A DNA stretch of 64,000 bases from Betaproteobacteria bacterium (GCA_016791265.1 JAEUMY010000010.1:124001-188000), one strand, 5' to 3'; shown: positions 17,993 through 26,333, counted from the first letter of the stretch. Notes: generated by a model not told the origin, from the sequence alone. Numbers and translations are program-made.

Positions 17993-18574
17993 GTGACCCG
18001 AATTCTCGTCATCGACGGGCATCCTGATCCGGCGGGGGGGCACTTCATTCAGGCGGCCGCCGACCGCTATGCCGCGGGCGCCCGCGATGCGGGGCACGAG
18101 GTGCGATTGCTGCGCGTGGCGGAGCTCGACTTTCCGCTCCTGCGCGGCAGCCAGGATTGGGAGCAGGGCACGCCCTGTCCCGACATCGCCCGCGCGCAGG
18201 CGGATCTCGTCTGGGCCGAACACATCGTGATCCTGCATCCCTTGTGGCTGGGCTGCATGCCGGCACTGCTCAAGGGCTTTCTCGAACAGGTGCTGCGTCC
18301 GGGAGTCGCCGTGCCGCGTGATCGCGCCAGCCCCATGGGCAAAAAGCCCTTATCTGGCCGCAGCGCGCGCATCGTCGTCAGCATGGGCATGCCCGCGTTC
18401 TTCTATCGCTGGTTCTATGGCGCGCACAGCGTGAAGCTCTTGAAGCGCAACATCCTGGCGTTCTGCGGCATCGGTCCGGTGCGCACATCACTCATCGGCA
18501 TGATCGAAGGCAAGGCCCTGGCCCGCGCCCGCTGGCTGGAAAAGCTCGGCCAACTCGGCCGCGCGGCGCGCTGA
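17993..18574 (+). CDS. NAD(P)H-dependent flavodoxin-fold oxidoreductase
   Basis: 193 aa, GTG start. Flavodoxin-like fold of the NQO1/MdaB/KefF family: ILVIDGHPDPAGGHF at the N-terminus, VILHPLWLGCMPALLKGFLEQVL in the FMN/quinone site region broken over two halves, then VSMGMPAFFYRWFYGAHS. It probably reduces quinones using FMN. It follows the cco cluster with a 10-bp gap and may be cotranscribed. Confidence 0.88.
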   Translation: MTRILVIDGHPDPAGGHFIQAAADRYAAGARDAGHEVRLLRVAELDFPLLRGSQDWEQGTPCPDIARAQADLVWAEHIVILHPLWLGCMPALLKGFLEQVLRPGVAVPRDRASPMGKKPLSGRSARIVVSMGMPAFFYRWFYGAHSVKLLKRNILAFCGIGPVRTSLIGMIEGKALARARWLEKLGQLGRAAR

Positions 18575-18582
18575 ACGCGACT

Positions 18583-18594
18583 GCGAATATTCGC
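18583..18594. repeat. GCGAATATTCGC palindrome copy 8
   Basis: Exact copy filling most of the 21-bp gap between two convergent stop codons; flanking GCTGA/TCAGC lets it form a larger hairpin, so it may act as a bidirectional terminator. Confidence 0.95.
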
Positions 18595-18595
18595 G

Positions 18596-19417
18596 TCAGC
18601 GTCCGAGATAGCGCTCCGGCACAGCGATGCCCTGCTGCCGGAAAAACGAGAGCTGATCGAAGTAGCCGCGCTGAAAGACGATCCGGCCATCGCGGACGTG
18701 AAAGAAGCCAGAGCCTCGCAAGCCCTTCGGGTCGCTCCATTCGAGAATGGCCCATTCGCCATCCTCGAACACGTTCTCGACGATACAGACCATTTCCGCG
18801 CGGCCGAACTCGACCTCGAACATGCGCCGAATGGCAGCGCGACCGGCCAGCGGGTCCATGACCACTTGATGATTGACCGCGTCGTCCGCGTAGAGCGATA
18901 CGAGCCCGTCGATGTCCGCGGCATTGAAGCGCTTGACCCATTCCAGAACGAGTTGCCGGGGAGCCAAGTGCATGCCAGCGTCGATGCCCACGCCGGGTCT
19001 TCCGCCGCGAAAGCGCGGATGATCCGGCGCCAGCTGGATCAGATCCCAAAGGTTGCCGTACAGATCCCGGAACACCGCCACCTCGCCGTAGGCCTCGGTG
19101 CGGGCCTCGCGCACAAACACAACACCCCGCGAGCGATACGCCTCGTAATCCCGCCGGAAGTCGTCGGTGTAGAGGAACAGGAACACCCGGCCGCCCGTCT
19201 GCGCGCCGATGCGGCTTGCCTGCTCTGGTGTCGATGCACGCGCGAACAAGAGCTGACTCTCCGTCGCACCGGGCGGCGACACGATCACCCAGCGCTTGTC
19301 CTGCTCGGGAACGTGCGTGTCCTCCATCAGATGAAAACCGAGCGTCTCGACAAAGAACTGGATGGCTTCGTCGTAATCGCCAACGACCAGCGAAACGAGT
19401 CCAAGGGATTGCGTCAT
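18596..19417 (-). CDS. Fusion of VOC/glyoxalase-like and SnoaL-like (NTF2) domains
   Basis: 273 aa. Residues 1-125 form a VOC domain (LGLVSLVVGDYDEAIQFFVE, later FRDLYGNLWDLIQLAP). Residues 145-260 form a SnoaL/NTF2-like domain (VKRFNAADIDGLVSLYADDA, WSDPKGLRGSGFFHVRDGRI). Both folds bind small molecules; the substrate is unknown. It overlaps the downstream stop of the CYTH gene by ATGA, so both are in one operon. Confidence 0.85.
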   Translation of the reverse strand: MTQSLGLVSLVVGDYDEAIQFFVETLGFHLMEDTHVPEQDKRWVIVSPPGATESQLLFARASTPEQASRIGAQTGGRVFLFLYTDDFRRDYEAYRSRGVVFVREARTEAYGEVAVFRDLYGNLWDLIQLAPDHPRFRGGRPGVGIDAGMHLAPRQLVLEWVKRFNAADIDGLVSLYADDAVNHQVVMDPLAGRAAIRRMFEVEFGRAEMVCIVENVFEDGEWAILEWSDPKGLRGSGFFHVRDGRIVFQRGYFDQLSFFRQQGIAVPERYLGR

Positions 19418-19962
19418 GTCATTGCTCCGACTGCGCAGCCGAATGTGCTGCCCTGCGCCACGAGAAGATCAAAGTATGCGCCCTTGACCAGCTGCTCCTG
19501 CGCGATGCCCAGCGTCGCCATGATGCGGGCCGCCTCCTCCATGCCGGCTTCAAGCGATTCGTCCTCGCGCAGCACCACTTCCAGCTCCATGAAGTCACCC
19601 AGGCCGTCGACTCGATCCACATGCACCCGCGTTCGTCCGACGAGATACAGCGTGCGCTGCTTGACGACCCGGCCAAGCTGGCCGTGCGCCCGCGTCAGCG
19701 CGTCACGCAATGTGTCGGGCTCGTTCGTCTGCGACAACACGTAAAACGATTCTTTCGGCCCTGTGGCATCCGGGCGGTCGTAGAAAACCAGCACGCCGGT
19801 GCCGTCGCCGAATTCACGCAGCTTCAGGCGTCCGTGCGTGGCGTGGAAGAACGTGTCGACCTGCGCGATTTCGGTCGGGCCTGATGTGGCGATGGCCTGC
19901 ACGCGCGCGATCAGTGCCGCGCGATCATCCACTCTGGCCTTGATTTCAACGTTGCTTGCCAT
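19414..19962 (-). CDS. CYTH domain protein (class IV adenylate cyclase-like)
   Basis: 182 aa from ATG 19962. The CYTH signature N-EIKAR (NVEIKARVDDRAAL) is present, followed by VDTFFHATHGRLKLRE and the acidic MELEVVLREDES. CYTH proteins bind triphosphates with divalent metal; members include CyaB adenylate cyclase and thiamine triphosphatase. The exact substrate cannot be assigned. First gene of a two-gene operon with the VOC-SnoaL gene. Confidence 0.85.
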   Translation of the reverse strand: MASNVEIKARVDDRAALIARVQAIATSGPTEIAQVDTFFHATHGRLKLREFGDGTGVLVFYDRPDATGPKESFYVLSQTNEPDTLRDALTRAHGQLGRVVKQRTLYLVGRTRVHVDRVDGLGDFMELEVVLREDESLEAGMEEAARIMATLGIAQEQLVKGAYFDLLVAQGSTFGCAVGAMT

Positions 19963-20086
19963 GCGTCGGCCTCCCCACTGCCGCAAGATTCTGTTGGTCG
20001 CCCCGACAGTTGATCAGCGCGTGACCCGGTCCCCGCGCACAGTCAGGGGCGAGACCGCAACGCGGCATCAGCCCGCGCGCCCCCGA

Positions 20087-20467
20087 TCAGCCCGATCGTC
20101 TGGAGACAGCATGCGCGGCGCCCCCGACGACAAGAAATCCGAGCGCGACCACATCGGCCGCAAAGACCCGGCCGATTTGGGCGTTGTAGCCGCCCACGCC
20201 CCAAGCCAGACAGAGAAGCGACACCACGCTGACGAAACCGCCGATCAGCGCCACCGTCCGCCAGGCCGGCTTGAATGCGGCGAACAGCATGAACCCACCG
20301 AGCAAACCGAACAGCACCGCCCGGTGCCGCATCAGTATCTCGAGGTTCGGTTCATTGAACGGGATGCCGTACAACACAGCCAGTCGCTCGCCGCCGAACA
20401 CACCGACCAGCGGCAACAGATGAATGACGCCCACCACCACCAGCGTCACGGGAACCAGGTATTTCAT
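20087..20467 (-). CDS. Small four-helix membrane protein
   Basis: 126 aa, four predicted membrane helices, ATG start (MKYLVPVTLVVVGVIHLLPL). Homologues are sometimes labelled phosphopantetheine adenylyltransferase in databases, but no nucleotidyl-transferase motif (HxGH) is present, so that name should not be used. Function unknown. Confidence 0.75.
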   Translation of the reverse strand: MKYLVPVTLVVVGVIHLLPLVGVFGGERLAVLYGIPFNEPNLEILMRHRAVLFGLLGGFMLFAAFKPAWRTVALIGGFVSVVSLLCLAWGVGGYNAQIGRVFAADVVALGFLVVGGAAHAVSRRSG

Positions 20468-20645
20468 TCAACGCTCCGGATAACCCACATCAGAAAGAGG
20501 TCGGACATTCGCAATGGTTGCCAGCGGCACCGGGGCCAGCCCGCCCGACAGGAGGCGATGCGCTCCACCCGCCCGAACAGTACACCTGACGCGCCATCCA
20601 TCACCGACAAGGTCGGCACCGAACCGGCACTGCATCGGGCAAGGC
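20468..20645. other. Gap with no recognised feature
   Basis: 178 bp between two minus-strand genes. It contains the promoter region of the membrane-protein gene; nothing else was recognised. Confidence 0.4.
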
Positions 20646-21329
20646 TCAGTCCGCATCAAGCCAGGCAAAAGCCTGTTTCAGCTTTGCAGCCGCTTGGTCG
20701 TCAATGATCTGATCGTGCGCGACGATCACCCGCTGCACCCGCAGCGCAAGCAGTGGGCGCACAGACCGTGCCAGCGCTCGCTTGTCCCGGGTCATGAGCT
20801 TCATCGTTCTTGACATCCCCAACTTGCCGCGCACCCCCAGGAGACCTGACACCAGTGCCGCGAACCCGCGGTTCTCGGCACCGAAGCAGAACAGCAGGTC
20901 GGTCACGATGAGCGTGCCGGTGGCGGGATGGAACCACACGGTCTCGTTGATGATGGGCAGCCCTTCAATGAAAAAGCCCTGGAGATCCGCACCCCATGGG
21001 GCGTCAATCGGCAGCGGCTGAACATGGCCAAGGTCTGGCCGCTTGGACTGCAGGCCGGGCGCGATGAAGCCCTGCGCTGACGGGTGGGCGTCCAGAAACG
21101 CGGCGAAGAAGAGGTGGTGGCTCTTGTTCGGCGCGACCACATAACGGACGGGCCCAAGCTGCCTCAGGTCGGCGACCCGTTCCGGCGTGGGAGTGATCGG
21201 CGAATGTACCCACAGTGACTCGTCGCTCAGGCGAACCACCGTCATGCGGGTCGTGAGCGCGATCGGGCCGAATTGCAACGGCTGCTGTGCGTGCCAGATC
21301 GAGTTGGGAACAATGCAGGTGAGTGACAT
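20646..21329 (-). CDS. DUF4336 family protein
   Basis: 227 aa from ATG 21329. Sequence pattern fits DUF4336, a metallo-beta-lactamase-like fold: ALTTRMTVVRLSDESLWVHS, VRYVVAPNKSHHLFFAAF, and ETVWFHPATGTLIVTDLLF. Family members lack the full HxHxDH zinc motif, as here. Function unknown. An exact palindrome lies about 120 bp upstream. Confidence 0.83.
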   Translation of the reverse strand: MSLTCIVPNSIWHAQQPLQFGPIALTTRMTVVRLSDESLWVHSPITPTPERVADLRQLGPVRYVVAPNKSHHLFFAAFLDAHPSAQGFIAPGLQSKRPDLGHVQPLPIDAPWGADLQGFFIEGLPIINETVWFHPATGTLIVTDLLFCFGAENRGFAALVSGLLGVRGKLGMSRTMKLMTRDKRALARSVRPLLALRVQRVIVAHDQIIDDQAAAKLKQAFAWLDAD

Positions 21330-21448
21330 GGCGAGAATCGGAGGAGCCGACACTGATTGGTAATCGGATGCGCGCCGTAAGCGCACATGATATCCATCCC
21401 CCACAGGCACCGACAAATTTCAGGACGGAGCCTACCCACCGCCTGACT

Positions 21449-21460
21449 GCGAATATTCGC
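21449..21460. repeat. GCGAATATTCGC palindrome copy 9
   Basis: Exact intergenic copy upstream of the DUF4336 gene. Confidence 0.97.
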
Positions 21461-21538
21461 ACCTGTTGTGCGCCCATTCGCCCGATGGCGAGTTCCGGAT
21501 TGATGTGCTGCCCCGGCTATTGCGGACAGTCACACCTG

Positions 21539-21588
21539 CCGAGTTTGTGCTCCAGCACGCTCATGAGCTGCTCGTGATGGCGAATACT
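21539..21588 (-). pseudogene. Short fragment of a YegD-like Hsp70 gene
   Basis: About 42 of 50 bases match positions 27069-27118 of the intact Hsp70 gene. The minus-strand reading gives IRHHEQLMSVLEHKLG beside IRHHERLMRVLERKLG in the intact protein. Homology stops on both sides, so it is a relic. The palindrome present in the intact gene is decayed here. Confidence 0.7.
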
Positions 21589-21682
21589 GTTCACGTCAAT
21601 CGTGTCGGAAAGGGCGTGCTCACCAAGAATCGTGCTGGCGCCAGAAACTTGTATCCGCCGCATGTACCAGCGTTGAGCGCGC

Positions 21683-22021
21683 TCACTTCTTTGGCTTCGG
21701 CGGCAATGTGGCTGCGAAGTCCATGGAGCGCTTGACCCAGAAGCGAAGCGCCTCATCGGTCGAGGTGCCTCGCTCGTCGATGAAGACGTAGCCAGCCATC
21801 GGCTTGCCCGTGAAATCCATGACCCTGACGTGCTTCCTCGCCAAAGAGTCTTCATACAGCGCCTTCCCGACCCGGGCCATCAGCGCCGAGTCCGAGACAC
21901 CGACGAACATATGGCCGTGGCGGAGGAAGGCGACACCTCCGAACATCTTCTTCTCGGAGATGCCGGAGCCACTTCCGAGTACCTTGCGGATCCTTGCGGC
22001 CAGATGTTCGTCGTATGCCAT
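21683..22021 (-). CDS. TfoX/Sxy N-terminal domain protein
   Basis: 112 aa from ATG 22021, with AAGGAG nearby. The TfoX_N fold is recognised from SGISEKKMFGGVAFLRHGHM, GVSDSALMARVG and GKPMAGYVFIDE. Single-domain proteins of this type are common in proteobacteria and frequent integron cassette passengers; a competence role is known for Sxy itself but cannot be assumed here. The sequence GTTAGGCAACACAAGGAG just upstream resembles a cassette junction. Confidence 0.88.
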   Translation of the reverse strand: MAYDEHLAARIRKVLGSGSGISEKKMFGGVAFLRHGHMFVGVSDSALMARVGKALYEDSLARKHVRVMDFTGKPMAGYVFIDERGTSTDEALRFWVKRSMDFAATLPPKPKK

Positions 22022-22038
22022 GGCGTGCTCCTTGTGTT

Positions 22039-22045
22039 GCCTAAC
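22039..22045 (-). other. attC core-like heptamer before TfoX gene
   Basis: On the minus strand GTTAGGC matches the integron core GTTRRRY exactly and sits 17 bases before the TfoX ATG. A full partner core was not clearly found upstream, so it may be chance or a decayed site. Confidence 0.35.
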
Positions 22046-22149
22046 GATCCTGCTTTGCAGCGATGGGGCGAGCGCGTGATGCGTCACGGAGAGCTGTTGA
22101 TCCCCGCCGTCCGCTGGAGCGCCCGGTTCGGCGTACGCTCAATTTGCGG

Positions 22150-23361
22150 TCACTTCGTCACCGCAGCCCGTCGACGGGCGTAGACGCCCGCCGAGTATGG
22201 GCTGATACCGCCGACCTCGGCAAGAGCGGCCTCCCAACCGCTGTTCGCCCCGAAGACGTCCAGCGATTCCGTCAGTGCCACGAGGGCGCTGACTTGATTC
22301 ACACCGCCATGCCGCAAGATGTCGTCGACGCGGGACTGAACTGCGAGCTTCGTCTTGTCCCGAATCATGTTTCGATCCGGATGATCCGCCGGCAAGACGC
22401 GAACGAGTTCGACCAAACCGCGAACCATGATCCAGTGGTACACGCTCTTTGCGTTGTGTTGATCCGACCAACGCCCCGATTCCATCTGACCGGGAAGGAT
22501 GCCCAGCTTCGCGATGCGGATCGCTCCGTCGACGTATCTCCGCTCGCCGGTGACGCCACCGATCTTCGCGAGCTGCCACACCGAAAACGAGTTGTAGTTC
22601 CAGTTAGGCGAGAGGGAAAACGTCAGCGCCCAATCACCGGCCTTACGGGCTGAGTTGAGAAACCGCTCGTCCTTCAAAACTTGGTATCCATAGGCCAAGG
22701 CGTAGGCGGCACAGCCGGTGTCGAACTGCGTGCCGTCGGCTTGGACGTAAAGAAAGCCGTCCTTCACCTTGTCCGGATGATCCTTTGCTACCTTGGCGGC
22801 TCGCCGTTGGAGATGTTCTGGGGCCGCCGGGCTGGCAGGATATGGGAAGTAGCCCTCCGCAGCTTGCTTGGAGATCAGATAGTCCAGCTCCACCGCCGCC
22901 TGAGTCCGATACGCCGCCGCATCTGGGAGCCTGGCCTCCGCCATCGCCAGCAAGCCGATTGCAAGATACGCCGCGTCACGCAGTTCCATCTGATTGTTCT
23001 TGGCCTTTTCGCTGCCACTACCCAGTTTGAACATTCTCTCGGACAACTTCCGATAATCCGTGACGGAGGGACGGGAGGCCTTCTTCCCTTTTTTGTTCAA
23101 CGACTCGGCCGTCTCCGGGACGCCAGCGAAAGGGCCGAGCACTTTTCGCAAGTCGGTCTCGGCTGCGGAGATCGCGTCCGCGTTGGCGTTCCACAACGCC
23201 GTGGCCAACTTCTCGCGTGCGAGTTTGATCCTTCCCAGCTGAATTGGATCCGTCGGCGTCTGACCAGCCTGCGGGTGACGCGCATCAGCCAGACCGGAAG
23301 CAGTGGTCGAAGCAGCAAACGCAACACAGCAGACTAGGAGTGGGGCCAAAAGTCGCTTCAT
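22150..23361 (-). CDS. Secreted alpha-helical-barrel-like protein, function unknown
   Basis: 403 aa from ATG 23361; the start is chosen because MKRLLAPLLVCCVAFAASTT is a clean signal peptide. The mature part is rich in helical repeats with aromatic/Gly turns (TGCAAYALAYGYQVLKDERF, SPNWNYNSFSVWQLAKIGG, NAKSVYHWIMVRGLVELV), like an alpha/alpha barrel seen in terpenoid cyclases or polysaccharide-active proteins. No catalytic DxDD motif is visible. No palindrome copy lies in this gene or its neighbours, consistent with recent arrival. Confidence 0.65.
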   Translation of the reverse strand: MKRLLAPLLVCCVAFAASTTASGLADARHPQAGQTPTDPIQLGRIKLAREKLATALWNANADAISAAETDLRKVLGPFAGVPETAESLNKKGKKASRPSVTDYRKLSERMFKLGSGSEKAKNNQMELRDAAYLAIGLLAMAEARLPDAAAYRTQAAVELDYLISKQAAEGYFPYPASPAAPEHLQRRAAKVAKDHPDKVKDGFLYVQADGTQFDTGCAAYALAYGYQVLKDERFLNSARKAGDWALTFSLSPNWNYNSFSVWQLAKIGGVTGERRYVDGAIRIAKLGILPGQMESGRWSDQHNAKSVYHWIMVRGLVELVRVLPADHPDRNMIRDKTKLAVQSRVDDILRHGGVNQVSALVALTESLDVFGANSGWEAALAEVGGISPYSAGVYARRRAAVTK

Positions 23362-23467
23362 CGAACGTCTCGTTTTTCGCTCGCGCAGCGTGCCAGTGCA
23401 ATACGTGACGAAACAGCGAGCGAATCTTGTTGGCGGGGCGACCCAATGGAGCGGGGGGTTAGAGGGG
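23362..23467. other. Gap between HNH gene and secreted protein gene
   Basis: 106 bp. Directly after the HNH stop the minus strand reads CCCTAACCCCTCTAACCCC, then GCCCCGCCAAC, which loosely resembles decayed integron recombination-site sequence; not strong enough alone. Confidence 0.3.
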
Positions 23468-24040
23468 TTAGGGCGCTTTGCATGCACTTGCAACCCTTTG
23501 ACTAATTTTCTCAGCAAGTTCCTGCGACTCACGCACAAGAAATTGCACACGTTCCCAGTTCTGCCAATGCGCTGACCAAGCCTCTTCTCCGATGACAGCC
23601 TCAAAGTCAATCTTGGTTGGGACATTCCATTTTTCGTAAGCCTCCAGACGCCGCATTCTTTCGGCGACGTCCCGAACTCCGCGCGCGGTTGGTGACAGCT
23701 TGGCTGTGGAGGTCATCCAAGATTTCCACTCCCTGTTCCCCTTTGATTGGTTGCACTTGCCGCAGGACGGGACCAGGTTGTGGATTTCGGAGATGTAGCC
23801 AGTTGGCTTCTTGTCTTTGACGAGCGGTCGAAGGTGGTCCCATTCGGATGCGACCGCACCACAGTAGGCGCACTGAAGTGTGTCTGGTGTCATGCCGAGA
23901 ATTTCCAACGCTTGTTTCACGTCCTTGGCGGTTGGTGGGACAACTGGAATGATCGAGTTGATGAAGGCGTTCGTGATGCTTGATGATCGCCCGGTGATCT
24001 TCATCGGAGTTGGCATCCAGAAAAGCGATAGATAGTTCAT
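23468..24040 (-). CDS. HNH endonuclease domain protein
   Basis: 190 aa. The HNH/Zn motif is clear: C-x2-C in LQCAYCGAV, the catalytic EWDHLRPLV, and NLVPSCGKCNQSKGN with the second Cys pair. The N-terminus (residues 1-55) and the C-terminal helical region (110-190) have no recognised domain. It could be a restriction-like nuclease or a mobile-element homing nuclease. No methyltransferase partner is nearby. It sits among cassette-like genes. Confidence 0.88.
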   Translation of the reverse strand: MNYLSLFWMPTPMKITGRSSSITNAFINSIIPVVPPTAKDVKQALEILGMTPDTLQCAYCGAVASEWDHLRPLVKDKKPTGYISEIHNLVPSCGKCNQSKGNREWKSWMTSTAKLSPTARGVRDVAERMRRLEAYEKWNVPTKIDFEAVIGEEAWSAHWQNWERVQFLVRESQELAEKISQRVASACKAP

Positions 24041-24046
24041 TGGGCC

Positions 24047-24110
24047 GCCTCTCGTTTGAGAGCAGGCTGCGGCCCCTTAGGGTCGTCGCGCCTGCGGTGA
24101 ATGGTTATGC
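24047..24110 (-). other. Degenerate integron attC-like site
   Basis: On the minus strand GCATAAC (24104-24110) overlaps the TAA stop of the DUF3024 gene, is followed by an imperfect hairpin (GCAGGC...CCCTAAGGG...GCCTGC) and ends near CTCAAACGAGAGGC, which resembles the usual CTCAAACGTTAGGC end of an attC with a damaged core. Confidence 0.4.
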
Positions 24111-24371
24111 ACTAACGCGCCAGCCCCAGAAACACCCGTAGGGATCAGCATTGATCTCCGCGACCACTTCTTCGATTGAGCGGACCTCTCCGCTGCCGCG
24201 CCACACCGGCCGAACTTCGAATATCTCAACGCTCTGGCCCTTAACCCGAAAGCCCAGGTCGACTTGTTTTCGGATATTCGGTGGTGGCCGTCGATTGGCA
24301 ACGAATGCACCCACAACCTTCTCCACCCGCTTGGCTTCAAATTCACTTAACACGATGCGTCCTTTGAACAT
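24105..24371 (-). CDS. DUF3024 family protein
   Basis: 88 aa from the ATG at 24371. The DUF3024 pattern is visible: EFEAKRVEKVVGAFVANRRP at the start, QVDLGFRVKGQSVEIFEVRP in the middle, and a W-rich end (YGCFWGWRVSA). Function is unknown. The stop codon lies inside a GCATAAC heptamer, a hallmark of cassette genes. Upstream in-frame codons to 24467 are possible but overlap the CPBP gene. Confidence 0.8.
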   Translation of the reverse strand: MFKGRIVLSEFEAKRVEKVVGAFVANRRPPPNIRKQVDLGFRVKGQSVEIFEVRPVWRGSGEVRSIEEVVAEINADPYGCFWGWRVSA

Positions 24372-24463
24372 AACGCGCAGGTTCAGCAGCGGACCGTCCG
24401 CTGCAACGGGTTGTCCGGCCGCACCGGAAAACTCCAGTCGACCCAAAGGCAAAGCCCGCCACA

Positions 24464-25276
24464 TCAAGTGTGTCGGTCAGATGCAACGCCAGATTCGTCC
24501 CGACCCGGACCCGAACGGTGTCCCAACCCCGGCGACACTGCTGTCCGACTCCCTTCCACCGCTTTGCCGTCCGCCAATCGCTCGCGCAGCACCAGCCACG
24601 CCATGAGTCCGTTGGCGAGATCCACCAAGGCATGGAGCACTATCGCCGGCCAGAGGGAATCGAAGGCCGCCACGAGCAGCGTGAAGATCGCGCCGACGAT
24701 CCCCGTGCGGAGAATGCCTCGCCATCCCTGGTATGCATGACAAAGCGCGAACATGAGAAGCGACAGTGCCGCAGCGCCCCACCAACCGAGCCAAGGAGCC
24801 AAGACCCAGATCAGGTAGCCGCGCCACAGAAATTCTTCGCAAAACCCCGCAGTCAGCGAAACCAGGCTGAACCAGTACATGTCCGTCCGACTTGCCGGCA
24901 GCACGGCAGCGAGCTCTCCGGAGAACTGCTGCCGCACGCTTGCCCGCGCATCGGCGCTGCGGGCAACGACTGCGACCGCGTAGGCGAAGTAGCCTGCGAC
25001 CAGCAGGCACAAGGCGATAGCTGCCCACAAGCGCCAACCATCGGGGACGACAAATCCGAGCGACGTCCACGACCGGCCTGCGGCCATCCAGATCGCCGCT
25101 CCGAAGCCGACCAGCATCCACTGCTCCGCCGTGTTCGACGCCCAGAGCCACCGCCGTGCCCAAGCCGGATCGGCTTCTGACAAGCGTCGAAAAGCCGGCC
25201 AATAGACGGAGTAGCCAAGAAGCGGCCCTGCGACCGCCGCCAGCGCCACGAAGAGCACGTCGGGGAGCGTCGTCAT
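24464..25276 (-). CDS. CPBP family intramembrane metalloprotease
   Basis: 270 aa, about seven membrane helices. The CPBP/Abi motifs are present: EEFLWRGYL (Glu-Glu and Arg), FALCHAYQG (His) and IVLHALVDLANGL (His and Asp/Asn), the predicted active site of intramembrane Glu proteases related to CAAX proteases. Roles in this family range from bacteriocin self-immunity to unknown processing. The C-terminal 35 residues after ERLADG are polar and unusual. Confidence 0.9.
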   Translation of the reverse strand: MTTLPDVLFVALAAVAGPLLGYSVYWPAFRRLSEADPAWARRWLWASNTAEQWMLVGFGAAIWMAAGRSWTSLGFVVPDGWRLWAAIALCLLVAGYFAYAVAVVARSADARASVRQQFSGELAAVLPASRTDMYWFSLVSLTAGFCEEFLWRGYLIWVLAPWLGWWGAAALSLLMFALCHAYQGWRGILRTGIVGAIFTLLVAAFDSLWPAIVLHALVDLANGLMAWLVLRERLADGKAVEGSRTAVSPGLGHRSGPGRDESGVASDRHT

Positions 25277-25484
25277 CGATTAGTTCGCAGTCGGAGACAC
25301 GACCATTCCGTGCCTCGGGGCGATGCCTGCAGCGGACAAACGAACCTGCCCAGTGGCGGGCTGCTTGGAGACCGCCCGCTGCAACGATGGGATGAACGTC
25401 CCCTGCTTGAGATCGGCATCATCGTTCCAGCTGGCGGTCATGTGGTGTGGGCAGTCCGGTATCCATTCACGAGAGGAGTCCGAG
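25277..25484. other. Gap left of transposase remnant
   Basis: 208 bp between the CPBP start and the transposase fragment. It probably contains the CPBP promoter and the left edge of a decayed IS110-like element; no inverted repeats were recognised (IS110 elements often lack them). Confidence 0.4.
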
Positions 25485-25631
25485 ATGCATACTACTACCG
25501 TCGCAGCGGACCCGGCAAAGAACGTCTTCCCGCTCGCGGTCGGCGATTTGCGGCGGAAGAATGTTGGAACGCAACGGCTCACTCGCTCTCAGTTCGAGCG
25601 CTCCGTGGCTTGTCCCGACATGGGTAGTTAG
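25485..25631 (+). pseudogene. IS110-family transposase, N-terminal fragment
   Basis: The 48-residue reading begins TTTVAADPAKNVFPLAVGD and continues RLTRSQFERSVA, matching the N-terminus of IS110/IS1111 DEDD transposases (typical VGVDLAKNVF). An intact protein is above 300 aa; this copy ends at a stop after about 48 aa with no matching continuation, so it is a remnant. A good Shine-Dalgarno (GAGAGGAG) precedes the ATG. Confidence 0.8.
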
Positions 25632-25673
25632 GGCACGGTGGGGGCCGTGTCACCCGCTGCGACGAGCGGCGCA

Positions 25674-26081
25674 TCACCGTCTCGAGAGGTAGGCATGCCG
25701 CACCCTTGGCGTTGCCGCGTACGCGAGGACCGCCCCATTGACCGCTGCTGCAATCCAGCCCTGAGGGATGCCCACACTGACTTGCCAAAGACTCCCCAAT
25801 ACGCCGATGCCGTACACGACGAGCGTCATGTGCCATGCCCATGGACGCATTCGCCAGGATGCATAGGCGAGAACTGCCAAGACAAGGCTGACAAAGGCAA
25901 GGAACACCCATGTTTCCGAGCCGAAGAACTCGACCATGATCGTGCTTCCGCCGGAGACGGCGAGCCCTTCTCGGAATTGGTCCGAGATGGCGCTTCCAAC
26001 CGCCATGGTGAAACATACCAGCGAGCCGAGCGCGTGAACGACTGTCAACACATGCACGAACAGGAAACGTGGGGTCAGCAT
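25674..26081 (-). CDS. Small membrane protein, function unknown
   Basis: 135 aa from ATG 26081, four predicted membrane helices (for example FLFVHVLTVVHALGSLVCF and WVFLAFVSLVLAVLAYASW). No recognised domain. It lies between the transposase remnant and a lipoprotein gene. Confidence 0.65.
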   Translation of the reverse strand: MLTPRFLFVHVLTVVHALGSLVCFTMAVGSAISDQFREGLAVSGGSTIMVEFFGSETWVFLAFVSLVLAVLAYASWRMRPWAWHMTLVVYGIGVLGSLWQVSVGIPQGWIAAAVNGAVLAYAATPRVRHAYLSRR

Positions 26082-26333
26082 CCAAGAGTTTTCCGAGTGG
26101 GCCGGCAAGGAGATAACCGGGCGACGACAGCCGGACGCCCCTTCCGCGTGGCGCAGCACAGACAGCGGGCGCCTTGCAGGCAAGTCAACCGGCCGGAGTT
26201 GCGGCGGATGAATGACGGCATGGACGCCTTCCGCTGCCGATAGGTAGCATCGTGCCGGCTTGCGCTCATCGGGTGTGGGTAGAATGCAGTGCAAATACCG
26301 TTCGTGCTGTGTTCCAGCGACGCGACATCCGAA
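26082..26333. other. Gap with no recognised feature
   Basis: 252 bp upstream of the small membrane protein gene; it should contain its promoter. No repeat or RNA gene was recognised. Confidence 0.4.

Larger units (their letters stand above)
21330..21682. other. 353-bp gap holding a palindrome and an hsp70-like fragment
   Basis: No complete gene. It holds the DUF4336 promoter side, an exact 12-bp palindrome (21449) and a 50-bp stretch (21539-21588) matching the Hsp70 gene further right. Confidence 0.6.

Noticed and set aside
20087..20467. Phosphopantetheine adenylyltransferase
   Set aside because: This name is attached to similar small membrane proteins in databases but no HxGH nucleotidyl-transferase motif is present.
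21683..22021. TfoX/Sxy gene as a sign that the 12-bp palindrome is a DNA-uptake sequence
   Set aside because: The TfoX family is widespread and this copy looks like a cassette gene. No competence genes are in the window and uptake sequences known so far are not perfect palindromes. The idea is not excluded but not supported.
24265..24285. TTTTCGGATATTCGG in the DUF3024 gene as a palindrome copy
   Set aside because: Only the central ATATTCG is shared; too many mismatches.
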